NCBI RefSeq assembly: GCF_963678635.1
Contig: NC_087064.1
Coordinates: forward strand, 21,688,509-21,752,508
Origin: Symsagittifera roscoffensis
Lineage: Eukaryota > Xenacoelomorpha > Acoela > Convolutidae
Length of the DNA stretch: 64,000 nucleotides
Direction of reading: 5' to 3'
This document shows, piece after piece, positions 9,791 to 19,791 of the stretch (the first letter of the stretch is position 1; the number at the start of each line of letters is the position of its first letter). The notes beneath the pieces were generated by a model that was given only the letters and a program-made list of their open reading frames with translations, did not search any database and was not told the origin of the DNA. The translations under genes were made by a program, and so were the position numbers.

Positions 9791-10675
9791 GAAATGCTCA
9801 CAGTCTTTGATAGACCATCATCAATTGTTTCTCATCTGTCTGTAACTATCTATACATTATTTAGTTGGCATTTCACAAGCAGAACCTTTGTTAAATTTAA
9901 AAATCTTGACATATTACAAAAGTTTAGTCAAGTCGGTTTTTAACTGTCCATACCAACGCTGAAGTACATCTTTTTGTTCATCATACGAATCATAGATATC
10001 AAATGATTTAAGTCATATCATTTTCTTGTAATCTGTTGAAGCGCGAAGGCTTTGTCTACCTGTGGTCACTTTTTGGAGCGCTAATTTTTAAAAATAATAT
10101 AAAGTTTTTTTTGACTTATCTTTCTGTACTCTTATTTTCTTTTAGGTTGCTATCATGGCCTAGACGATAAATTGTTTTCTCGATACTTCCAAAGTTGTCT
10201 TACAGTGCCATAATTAATTTTGATTTCTAATATATAGAATAGCAAGGGTAGTTTTATGCCACTGGTTTTTAGTGTTGTTTTTTTGAGAAAAAAATCGAAT
10301 ACTTGAAACTTAGTTGTCTAGTAGAAAAGAAACAAATTGTTGTTTTTTAAGTATTGATGGAAACTTATGGGAACAGATTTTTATTAACGCAGTTATTTTT
10401 AAAGCAGCAAAATAATGAAATTACTGATTTTGTACTTTTTGTCTATGCAATTTTTCATTAAACATTTCACGAGTTTTGTTCAAATTGACTTAAACTTCGG
10501 CCCTCGAAACAACACTTCAGGATGCGTGCTATAAGTTTGTAAGTTTTTTAAAAAAGTTTTAACTACTACTATTAATATGTTGCTGGACGTTAATAGCTGT
10601 TGTTAACTGGATTCCTCGTTTTATCATAAATTTTTTTGTCAAGTAAAAGGAATCTGTAAAATATTGTTGTTTAAG

Positions 10676-11265
10676 GGGATCTTGATTCAATCAAATCAAT
10701 TGTCCGAGATCATTTTACGAAGGAATCAGTTGTAATTTCCCAAATCAAAGAGCAAAATTCGACTGATTTCGAAAAATGTCTAAGAACAATCTTAGAAGAA
10801 AGCAAATGCGACAGGAATCCAAGCGATTTTCCAAAAGCTGATAATCACGGAATCATTGCACTTTGCGCCTTGCAAGGAAGAATTGACCATGTTTTGAGCC
10901 AGTTAAACACACTTTATAAACATTCCTGCAAAACATTCGAAGTTGGCCAAAGACATTTGCCCAAAAAAGAACTATTTTTGATATCGGAACAATCTGTTGC
11001 TTGGGTTCTGCAGCCCGGAGCACATACGATACATGTGAATACTTGTCCGTCTCAAACATGTGGTCATGTGCCTTTGTTCACATCTGTGCGGAAAATTACT
11101 ACAAGAGGGCTGAAGTATGACGTCACAGACATGCATATGCAGATGGGCGGACTGATCAGCACTTCGAATTCCTACATGGCAAATAAAGTTCATATAGACA
11201 ATTCAGATCCAGTGCTGTGGATGATGAACTTTGACATTGAAGATCCAGTCTATTGGACTAGCTGA
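10676..11265 (+). CDS. TPK1: Thiamin pyrophosphokinase, exon 2
   Basis: Encodes residues 72-267 with a TAG/TGA-free frame ending at TGA 11263-11265. Conserved landmarks: GDLDS (72-76), acidic metal-binding motif; NSTDFEKCL (99-107), matching the animal 'D.TDF.KCL' motif; QGRIDH (138-143), matching the 'G.GRfDh' loop; VLQPGAHTIHV; TTRGLKYDV; and GGLISTSNSY near the end, the thiamin-binding beta-sandwich signature 'l.STSN.y'. Total predicted length is 267 residues, slightly longer than the usual ~240-265. The extra residues lie around 112-130 and at the C-terminus (DIEDPVYWTS). The strand between the 'TDF' and 'GR.D' motifs is less conserved than usual (the normal 'GGLAG' reads ALCALQG), which may alter the active-site loop. 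Confidence 0.92.
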
Positions 11266-11778
11266 ACCTTAATAATTCGCTTTGATATTTTGACAGATCA
11301 TGATTACAAAAGTTGTGTTATGAAATTTACAATTTTTCTTCCGGGTTGTATGCACTTAGACAGATAAGAAGCTTCAAGCTCCTACCAGATGTGAATCAAG
11401 TTCCTTGAATATCCAAAAATGCACTATTACGAATTTTTGCACTTTCACTTTAAAAAAGTGCTCGTGCAAATGCTCCACGAGAGCTCAAAAATCATAAGTT
11501 CCATAACGTTGTCAACCTTTTCTCAGGTTTATAGGTCAAACGCATTGATTTTTTCTAAAACTATCTAAAAACCTTTTCTAAAACTATCTAAAAAGACCGT
11601 ATTTTGTTTTTAAAAATGCCACTGACTAAACAATGTTTTAGGCACTTTTTGGATGTTTTTTTTGGAACGCGTTACCTCGTCAGTGTAAATTGGCATTAAA
11701 GGCGCTTGCATTCAAGTTTTTGGGTCGGTCAACAAAAAATGGATGTCTTACCTTAAAACCCCACTAAATCCACTAGAG
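11266..11778. other. 3' flank of TPK1, AT-rich
   Basis: No canonical AATAAA is visible in the first 300 bases after the stop. There is a short duplicated phrase 'ttttctaaaactatctaaaaa' near 11549-11595. Nothing else is recognised. Confidence 0.4.
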
Positions 11779-11933
11779 CCCCCCTAAATCGACTACTAAA
11801 TGAGAGGGTTCTATTCGTTTCCGAACTGAAACCTTTTATAAAATCCAATGAGTCTCCGGTCTCATTTAAATATATGACAGGTTTCTGTTCAGAAACGATT
11901 AAAGCCCTCCCATTCAGTAGTGGATTGAGGGGG
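11779..11933. repeat. Foldback (MITE-like) inverted repeat, ~55-bp arms
   Basis: 11779-11833 is an imperfect inverted complement of 11880-11933, about 80% by eye, separated by a 46-base loop. The arms pair 'actactaaatgagaggg' with 'ccctcccattcagtagt', and 'ttccgaactgaaacc' with 'ggtttctgttcagaa'. It looks like a small non-autonomous foldback element. Confidence 0.7.
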
Positions 11934-12894
11934 CCCCAAAATCTTAGGAATTGGTAACACATACATTTTTGGTCACAAGTTTTATTGTATACTAAGTAAT
12001 AATAACTCAATACTATTGAGTGTCAATGAACGTAGTGAAAAGGTCTTTTTTTGGGGGGGGGATCCAAAAAATTCTCACGTTCGAATTTAATTTTTCTCGG
12101 GTTGACTTCAAATTTCAATTCACAGTCATTTGCTAAGAAAGGAAATGCCACTCAAATAGTTAATATGGTGCAAAAAAACTTCAGCGATTTCAAAACTTTC
12201 AAAAACGATTTCAATTTTCAATGTATTGGTCAAAATTGGCTAGTTTTCAATTGATATGCGCGTTAATTGTCCCAAATTAGTTGAATTGACAGTTTTGAAA
12301 CCGCCATGTTTGTACGGAAAATTGTTCCAGGTAAAATACTTTTTCAATAGCTTTCAGCAAGTAGAAACAAAAACTCAATTCGAAAAGTGGTCTTTTAAGG
12401 TAGTGTATTAGTTTGCCCTACTTTTTTCCAACCTAACTTGCAGATAAAAAAAAGTTGCCCTTTTGCTATCATCATGGTCTTTAGCATTGAACATTTCATA
12501 GCACTTGCTCTTTGCTTTATCTGTGGTAGGTGTTTACGTCCGTGACACTGTTGGACGGACGGGAGACTCCCATCCGACTGGCCACTGGTACAACGTCGCA
12601 CTTAAGAGAGTTTTCATTTATATTTGGTGGTTTTTTTTGCTACATATCCTTAGCAATTCATAAGCATCTATAGCTGCATCAATAGTGGTTACTTTGGGCA
12701 AACGTTCAGGGGCACCGTTATGAGGCCAAACTGTGCATTTAAGCGGATTCCGCTACAAGGAGGATGATCGCTTTGTTCTTCTGTTTTTTCATTTTCTTGA
12801 TCATTCCGAAATAATTTTAATATGTTTACAGACTTGTCTCTGGAATCTAGCAAGATAAAGTCACACAATTGTGCGCCTATCCAGTGCACAGTAT
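11934..12894. other. Non-coding, no recognised feature
   Basis: A G-run at 12051-12061 and only short random-looking ORFs. No repeat partner is recognised in the window. Confidence 0.4.
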
Positions 12895-12900
12895 GAACTC

Positions 12901-12975
12901 GTTACGAAATAGCGCAGATGCGAAGGCATGAGACTTCAAATCTCGAGAGCAGGTGCGAATCCGATATATAGCATA
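12901..12975 (+). other. Degenerate tRNA-like / SINE-head-like sequence
   Basis: An A-box-like TAGCGCAGATGCGAAGG near 12908-12924 and a B-box-like GGTGCGAATCC near 12952-12962 (one mismatch to GGTTCGAATCC). In between is a 5-bp stem with a CTTCAAA seven-base loop, which would give anticodon UCA. The T-stem and acceptor stem do not pair well, so it is not a functional tRNA. A tRNA-derived SINE head or tRNA pseudogene is the likely reading. Confidence 0.4.
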
Positions 12976-14576
12976 CATAGAACTATTTCGAGGCTTATTT
13001 CGATGTCTATTTTTCTTATTTTATTTTTAGAGCCTCTTTTTGCCGTTTTCTCTCTAGTATTTGCAAAGCGCAGCTTCGCCTATGTGAAATTATTGCTTTG
13101 CTGAAAGGCTGTGAGATAATTGTCCTAAATAGTGAAGCTCAACCCCAGTTTTTTTGACTTTTACAGACTTCAATCAATTTTGAGTCAATTGTGTTCTGTT
13201 CCTCTGCTAAAACACTCGGTTTTTTTCTATGCTTAAAAATTCGTCTGCTAAAAAAACTCGCGATTAGTAATCGTTTCAAAAATTTTCTCATATTCTCCTA
13301 CTGAATCGTGAGTTGCGCAAAATTCTGTTTTGACTCGGTATTCAATGTATCTCTGAGCCACTAGCGTACCGAGGGGGAGGGGGTGGGGGCGACTGTCCTC
13401 CCCCTCTCCTCAATTCTGGTTGCGAAAATGTTCCAAAGGGTTCCTCCTTTGGTATAACTTTATGACATCCATTTTTCGGTCAACAACCTCAAAATGTTTT
13501 AAGGCGCCTTTGGCCTTTTGCAGATATATTGTAAGTTTTTGGTCTGAAAACTAACTGATTAGGAAGATATTTCTAACAGACTCGTCATAGATAATATTTT
13601 GACCGTCTTCGATGAAATCAGATAGCGCAGAAAAGTAACACGACTGCTCGTATCAGGGCAAAGCCCCGAATGTTCCGACTGCCTTTTAAGGTCTATGAAG
13701 CAGTAATAACATGAAAAAATTAAATATAAAAAAAAGAAAATAAAATGCAAAAAATTTTGTAATTGAATTTGAGATATTTTGTGAAAATCATCTTCCCACA
13801 CGCCATATAAAGTACAAAGTGATCAATTTCGCTTCCAGTAACACATCAATTAAGGCAAGTAAGCTTCCTCCAACCAATTTGGAAATAGCGCGAAATATAT
13901 CGCGCGTTAATTGTCCCAAATTGACCAAAATGCCAATCTGTAAACCCCCAAAACTTACGAAAAATGATCATAGACGAAATATCTTTTCAAATTTAAGCTC
14001 AGGACCTTTTGAATGATTTTTAAAAAGTTTCGTCAAAAATGGCTTCCTAAAAAAGGGGAGGATGTTAACTTGATCCAAGGTCGGTCCCCGATTATAGTTT
14101 ACTATATCGTTTTTTCAGAAATGCTGTCTCAGAAATGCCAGCTTATTCGCAGTAAGCGACTCCAGAATTAGAGTTTTGTCTTTCAAATTTGAATTTAAAC
14201 TGTTTTATTGAAAATCACGTACGTGAGTTAGGTTTGCTGTTCATATTTCATAGAGTAATTTCAGATAAAGTACTCCGTCTGCTCGTCACGCTATCTTTTT
14301 TTTCGGCCGGATAGATTCGTGCAACTTCTTAGTCTAATACCGATCTTAATCTTACTATATTATCTCCTAGTCTCAATAGATCTAGAGTATACTGGTTTGT
14401 TACCGTCGGTCTCTTGGAGAAAGCAACTAAGTTCTAAGTTAAATTCAAATCTCTCTGGTGCTGAAATTAATTTCAGCACTTACAAATAAGTGGGTTGTTA
14501 ATTTGATGGAGTATGATTGGTTAGTGTTCAATATTTTATAGGAATATAATATATAAATAATAGCCAATAATAAAAT
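12976..14576. other. Non-coding DNA with one hairpin-repeat copy
   Basis: Contains a G-rich/C-rich imperfect inverted tract at 13374-13408 (gaggggg... with ...cctccccctc), hairpin repeat copy d at 13638-13682, and otherwise AT-rich DNA without supportable ORFs. Confidence 0.45.
13638..13682 (-). repeat. Hairpin repeat family, copy d (reverse orientation)
   Basis: On the minus strand it reads gcagtcggaacattcggggc then tttgccctgatacgagcagtcgtgtt. It matches copies a-c over about 45 bases, with the stem preserved except for one G. Confidence 0.7.
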
Positions 14577-15055
14577 CTAGTTTGAATCTGGTTCCACCCA
14601 TCCGGGGTTTACAGAGTTTTTGTTCTTTGACGTTCTTCTATAATGGAGGATGGATGATGATCGTTTGTATGTCGCGAGCATCATTTCTGTTCCATTCTTG
14701 GAGAATGATGTCTTATCCGTCTGCTCCAGGAAGCTGGAATCGTCTATAGGAATTGTCATTCGACAATGACTGTGACCGCCAATTGTTGTTTGTCTCTGGA
14801 AATCGATCTCATTTCTAAATGGTTTGTTTTGATCATTTGTTCTTGCTTTGTAGAGAACGGTGTTCTAATCTCGTTTGGGAATGGCGTGAAGTTTGAGCTT
14901 GGAGGGGGTGCCTTGTAACTCGGATCTTTACGTATACTTGAACATCGAGATGGCCATTGGTCTGGTTCAATGGAGTCCCTTTGCTGCGGTTCCAAGTCGT
15001 ACTTCAAATCCTTTGAGTTGTGGTTGTAGTCAGTATATCGGTTGTGTTTAGCCAT
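14577..15055 (-). pseudogene. Minus-strand ORF pair, unknown, polar and proline-rich
   Basis: Two abutting minus-strand ORFs (15055-14756, 99 residues; 14759-14577, 60 residues) in different frames. The first is rich in Asp, Asn, Gln, Ser and Pro with a 'PPPSSNFTPFPNEIRTPF' segment. The second has Ser, Thr and Lys. No domain is recognised. Both share the A/C-rich coding-strand composition of the ORFs at 16.2-17.9 kb, so they probably belong to the same decayed element. A Gag-like low-complexity region is one guess. Confidence 0.3.
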
Positions 15056-16177
15056 TCTGTAGTTTCAGTGTGACGGGGTCGTCTAGTTTCTTGATGCTTG
15101 TCTTTGGGCTGTGTATAATGTTTATACTGCATTATATCATTTACATCTATAAATTTTTGTTAATTTTGTTTTTAGTAATGATCTTTTATTAGTTTTTATC
15201 GCAAAAGCGTTTTTGCTCAGTTCTGTTATTTTTAAAGAGCTACTCGCCCTTGAGTAACTCTCGTCAAAATAGGGAGTGGGTCACAAAGCGTGGTTGTAGC
15301 ACGGTGGGTTAGGCCAGCTATATAGCATACTCAGGACGTCCCTTCTGGTGGGTTAGGCTAGGTGTAGGGTATGATTTCATGCTAGTTTTTTGTGGGGTCC
15401 TTTTTTGTGTTAACTTTTTTTGTCTTTTTTATTACTGTCTTTTTCTTTTGTTGTTTTGGTTGTCCTCTTCTCAAAAATCATATTGTTTGGTTTGGGTTTT
15501 ATTCGTTTTTTTTTTGGCTTATGAATAGTCTTCAAAAGAATAAATTATCCAGTTCTTAAGCTGGCTTAATCCGGTTTGGGTACCGTGGGTTTTCTTTTCT
15601 TAGTCATGCTGTTAGGTTGTGGTTTGTAGTGTTTAGTAAGCTGCGTTGGTTAGTTTGGATTATTATATAATTCCTTTCTAACCGGGTTAAAGGAAAGTTT
15701 TAAACTTGTTAATATTGGTTATAGTTCTTATCAGTGAAAGTTAAAACTTAAATTCACTATTTTAAACAATTCGTCGTGGGCGAGCAGTGCGATTATAGAT
15801 AGAATTGTGTGCGAGTGATTATTGTAAAGAAGCGTCTTTAAAAAGGTTAGTACTGCTTTCATTTGTATAAATTTACTACTGAAAATTGCAATTTTACTAC
15901 TTTGTGGGGATTGAAATCACTAACTTATTATCATCTTATTTAGATTTACTGCATTGGGGAAAAGAATTTATATATAAATTTACTGGTGTTTGGGGGTATT
16001 TTTACTGCTTTATTGATTGCGGTTTGTTAATAAAAAGTTATAAATTATGAAAAAAGTTTCTGTTTTTATTCGGTTTTTCTTTTTGTAGATGGTTGTGCTC
16101 TGAAGGCTAAACAAAAAATAACTTTTGACGAAGAATGGTTAGTATTGTTTTGAGTTTGTTAGTTTAAGTTATTCAAT
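15056..16177. other. Non-coding G/T-rich stretch inside the asymmetric block
   Basis: The plus strand is strongly T/G-rich with few C. Short direct repeats occur ('agtgggttaggc', 'ggtgggttaggctagg' near 15300-15362). It could hold an LTR or untranslated part of the minus-strand element, but no matching terminal repeat was found. Confidence 0.35.
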
Positions 16178-16738
16178 TCATATTTCCGTAATCATCGGGA
16201 AGAAGAAATGGGGGAAAACATCGTGAATGACTTCTGATGAGGTTAGTAATTTTGCTAATTTGCGTATGATCTTTTTAGTATGTCGTGGCCAAAGCAATTG
16301 AAGTGCTCTGATGGCCTTTAGTTCTTCGGTGCCAGGTGCAAATTCATACGGTGTGTTTTGAATAAGGTTAAAAATTTTATGATTATATTTAGTATTATGA
16401 ATAAATTCTAGAATTGGGACTTCGATGGGCTGTAGGAAATCATGTGGGACAATTAGTGGGCGGGATTCTTCTACATTGAAGGTCTTGGTTGAGGGACAGA
16501 ACATATACATTTGGTTGATGGGATCATAATTGCGGAGGATGTCTTGGTAATTAGTATCTGTAATAGAATAGGTGAAGTTAAGAAAGAATGGTGAAGTGTA
16601 TTTGGAATTAATTAATTGATATCTATGGTGAGGTTGTCGTGATGGTGTATGCAAAGTGTAATGATTTTGTATAAATCTGTAGTAAGTGTATGTATGTGTT
16701 TGTTTAGTACGTAACATGATGTCGTGTGAACAATGCAA
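16178..16738 (-). pseudogene. Unknown minus-strand ORF, 186 residues, part of the asymmetric ORF block
   Basis: A His/Tyr/Thr-rich N-terminal half (HTYTYYRFIQNHYTLH...) and a more structured C-terminal half with 'LEFIHNTKYNHKIFNLIQN', 'EELKAIRALQLLWPRHTKKI' and 'RKLAKLLTSSEVIHDVF'. The C-terminal half looks like a helical domain, possibly capsid-like, but no family is recognised. The ORF is long for this AT-rich DNA and lies co-linear with the ORFs at 16907-17116 and 17278-17940, separated by stops and frame changes. Confidence 0.35.
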
Positions 16739-16906
16739 ATCACGTTCTTTGGGTGTGAGGAAATGAAAAGTTAGTGAGAAGATGTTAAATTTGTTATAAT
16801 AAGATTCATAGGCTTGGATATCACAAAGTGCTTCTGAAATAATGTGGTCATCTTTTTTGTCTAATGAACTGAGGGTAAAGACATAAGGTGTTTGGATGAA
16901 AAACCT

Positions 16907-17940
16907 TTATGTTAGTTGCGGGTTAGCAAACTTATCGTCGTCAAGGAAGTGATCTTGGTTAGGTAGGATGATGTTATGATCATAATGTTTGATGGAATAA
17001 TCGTTAGCTTTAGATGCGGTGAACATTTTAAATAATTTTTGGTATCCTACGTGCGTGAATTGTTTAGGGGACAGTGCTGTAGTTAGTCGGAAGAGATCGT
17101 TTTTGCATCTTTCCATTTCTTGTGGTGTGTTAATTAGTGATAAACAAAGTGGGTTTGAGAAGTGATAAAATGATGTCCAATGGAGGGTGGGAATTAATAC
17201 ACATTCATCGACGTAGTTTGGTTGTTCGTGGTTAGGGTCGGAATAAGCATGCGTATATTGGGGGAAGGAGGGTAAACCTATTTGAAGGTGTTCATTAGTA
17301 TTTGTGTGGTTAGGATGATTAATGTATGATCGTACTGTTGGATTTTGAATGTTCTGTAAGCGCGGTTCGTACTGGATGAAGATTGGTTGGATGTGGAAGA
17401 TTGGGCTAGAGAAGGGCTGTAATTTGAAGAGGGTGTGGGAGTTGGTGGGTTCGATGATGTTATGGATGATGATAGTTGATGAATGGTTAGGTTTTGAAGG
17501 TGTTGCAATTGTTGTTGAAGTGTTATTAGATTGTTTAGTTCATAAGTTATTTGTGTCTCATCTAGGGAACTGTTGTTGGAGCGTTCATTGGTGAAAGGAG
17601 AGTATTTGGGTGTCACGTGGGTAATATGAGAGGGAGTTGAGGGAGATTCATTTCTGGTTTGGGAGTGGTTGGGTTGAAAACGGGGTTGGGCAATTGTAGA
17701 TGGGCTGGGTTCAGAAAATTCGAATTCATCTGGGGTTTCTAGGTCTGAATTTTCGAATTGAGAAATTGTGTGGTAAACTGTGATATTCGAATTAGTATCA
17801 GAATCCATGCCGGATGAAGTGTTATTATGGGGTGATTCAGGTAGGGGGAAAGCAAAAAGTGAGATGAAGGGGATATTGTTTTGGAGATTGGCTGGGTGTG
17901 AAATTGAGCGGTGAAGGGATCCAACTTGTCGGCTCATCAT
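16907..17940 (-). pseudogene. Unknown Ser/Thr/Pro/Asn-rich ORF broken by a frameshift
   Basis: The first piece (17940-17278, 220 residues) has an N-terminal 100 residues dominated by Ser, Pro, Thr and Asn, then a Gln-rich helical stretch (LQQQLQHLQNL, about residues 140-153) and another Ser-rich tract. The frame is lost near 17280. A second frame is open across 17116-16907 (69 residues, ending 'DDDKFANPQLT') and can be followed upstream to the break. Low-complexity, disordered N-termini followed by a helical part occur in Gag proteins, but no zinc knuckle or other diagnostic motif is seen, so the identity is open. Confidence 0.4.
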
Positions 17941-18554
17941 GGGCCCAAAAGATGGTTGTTCTGAGAACGGAAATTCGTGGTGGGGGGTTGTTCGATTATT
18001 TGTTCATATGTATCGTCATTTTGGGATTGTTGTGTCACTATATGGTGAATTGGGCTTTGGGGGTAATTAAGTCTTGAAGATATTATATCTGTAAGTGCTA
18101 TGTTTCAAAATTTCGTGATATTAATGATAATGGATGGTTTCGATGGAGGTTTGGTAATTGTGGTGCTGTGGGTGTTGTATTTGGATTGTTTTGTGAGTCT
18201 TCATATGTATGTGTTGTAGTTGATATTTTTGTATTGTATTCCTTTATTTGTGCATCTTAAAGTATTTTATTTATTGAAAAAATCCTGCAAAAAGTATGTG
18301 TGCTACGCTTGCTTGTCTGTTTACTTGAGTGTGTATTGCACATGTGTTACAGATTCCTTTTAACAGAGAGAAAAGAAATCCGATAAATTAAACCTTGCGT
18401 ATAATATAGTCAATCTTTCTAAAATGTAATAGGGCCATCCTAGACAGGCAAAAAGTTCGTTTTTAAATTTAAGAAACTAAAAATATTGATTGGTGAAATA
18501 TCTTGTGGTCTATATTTTTCGCCATTAAAAAAGGTTTTCTTTGATGTCTTTAAA
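17941..18554. other. Spacer between ORF block and envelope-like pseudogene
   Basis: T/G-rich on the plus strand up to about 18300, then AT-rich. If the envelope-like fragment is the 3' end of one element and the 17.9-kb ORF the 5' end of another, LTR sequence would be expected here. I could not identify one. Confidence 0.3.
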
Positions 18555-19674
18555 TTATTCGCTGTCATCTTGTGCGTAAATATCTGAAAAGCCTGCTGTT
18601 TTTCCAAGTTTGCTTAAATTATGATCTTTTGATTGTCGTTGTATTGTGTCCATTTTTGTAAGTGATTCTTGAAATTGTTGTGTACGAATGTGATGTTGAA
18701 TGTCAAGCTTAGAATATATGCCGATTGATTGTAAATCGATATTTGGATTGAGGCTAATAGCTCTAATGCTTTCGGGTGAAAACTTTTTTAGTGGTTGCAT
18801 TAGTGTAGGATATGGTGTGAGTAGATAATATTTATCGTCATCGGGATTTATTTGTACTACATTGTGGCTATTTTCTGATCCACAGGGACTGCTGTATCCC
18901 AACATTAAGTTCTTCGTGAGAATGTGTCGACAAAATAAACTTTATTTTTTGTAGAATATTGGGATTCTTTTGTAGCAACAACATATATCTCTTTTATCTT
19001 CAAAAACATCTAAAGGTGATACCTTTTTGGTACAAGTGTAATACCGTAAAATATTTTCTTCATAATCAAAGAAGTTTGATCTGTTTCCGGATATTAAATA
19101 TCCTGCATATGGTAATTTTAGAACTGCTAGTGCTAGTGACTGTAGAACTTTCAAGCTCACATAATTGGTGTAGTGTTTCTAATTCTGAGAGTGACATTTC
19201 TTGAAAAATTTTGCTTATTGTGTAATCTAGTTTCATGTCTAAATGTATATCATAGTGAATTGCGCCAAAATATGTGCGGTTCATGAGTGATAGTTCTAAT
19301 AACCGTGTACTATCGGCGTCTTGTGGTTTTAATTTTTCACCTATTCTTCCTATGTTTTTCTGAAATTTTACTGAGACATAAGGGTTTCCGTCGGTAAGTG
19401 AATGAGATGTGGCCATAGGGTCTACAATTAGATGTCCTGTATTCATGTCGAAACCGTGTTCGTATTCAACAAGGATTTCTGAGTACTGTGTTTTGTAAAT
19501 TGGTTTTTTATATTTACATGCTAGTTCTGTTTCCGGGTATATTTGAAATCGTGTTAGTTTCTTTTCTACATTGTGGAGGTTTCTAAATTTGTTGTTTTTG
19601 TTTCTGATTTGATCAGGATTGACTTCTTGAAATGGGATTGATTCAATAAAATATTTTTGGTGAAATTTACTCAT
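18555..19674 (-). pseudogene. Envelope-like retroelement pseudogene in three frames
   Basis: Three minus-strand pieces in different frames read in order: 19674-19066 (202 codons), about 19160-18942 (72 codons) and 18905-18555 (116 codons). The first ends its homologous part around the motif LHQLCELE, the second carries GNRSNF, a Tyr-Thr-Cys and a Cys-rich stretch, and the third has a Cys-Gly then NPDDDKYY and LTPYP. This series resembles the envelope-like third ORF found in metavirus-type (Ty3/gypsy) elements of invertebrates. That assignment rests on recalled family pattern, not a search. Frameshifts near 19110 and 18920 and a stop between the second and third pieces show it is dead. No signal peptide or transmembrane anchor could be confirmed. 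Confidence 0.5.
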
Positions 19675-19791
19675 TCTAGCGTGTATTTTTGCGACCTGAG
19701 ACGTGTGATTTGCTCAGGGTTTACGTTTTCAAAAGGGATGGATTCAATAAAATATTTTTGATGGAAGTTTATCATTCTGGCCTGTATTTTG
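19605..19791 (-). repeat. ~85-bp direct duplication at the start of the envelope-like ORF
   Basis: 19605-19690 and 19707-19791 share 'attcaataaaatatttttg' and flanking sequence (about 75-80%), offset 102 bases (34 codons). In the minus frame both encode a 'FHQKYFIESIPF' segment preceded by a Met. This suggests a diverged in-frame duplication of the N-terminal segment. Confidence 0.6.

Larger units (their letters stand above)
8965..10675 (+). other. TPK1: TPK1 intron, 1711 bases, filled with repeats
   Basis: It starts GTATTC and ends TTTAAG. Splicing restores the frame: G from exon 1 plus GG of exon 2 gives Gly72 directly before Asp-Leu-Asp-Ser, the conserved motif. The first half is made of diverged tandem repeats (9024-9300 and 9545-9790) with a hairpin repeat between them. 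The second half (9800-10670) is AT-rich and featureless. Confidence 0.85.

Noticed and set aside
10972-11193. Minus-strand ORFs opposite TPK1 exon 2
   Set aside because: Shadow frames of a well-supported coding exon.
14586-14605. tggttccacccatccggggt as a retroviral-type primer-binding site
   Set aside because: It starts with TGG but no LTR ending in CA precedes it and no partner repeat exists.
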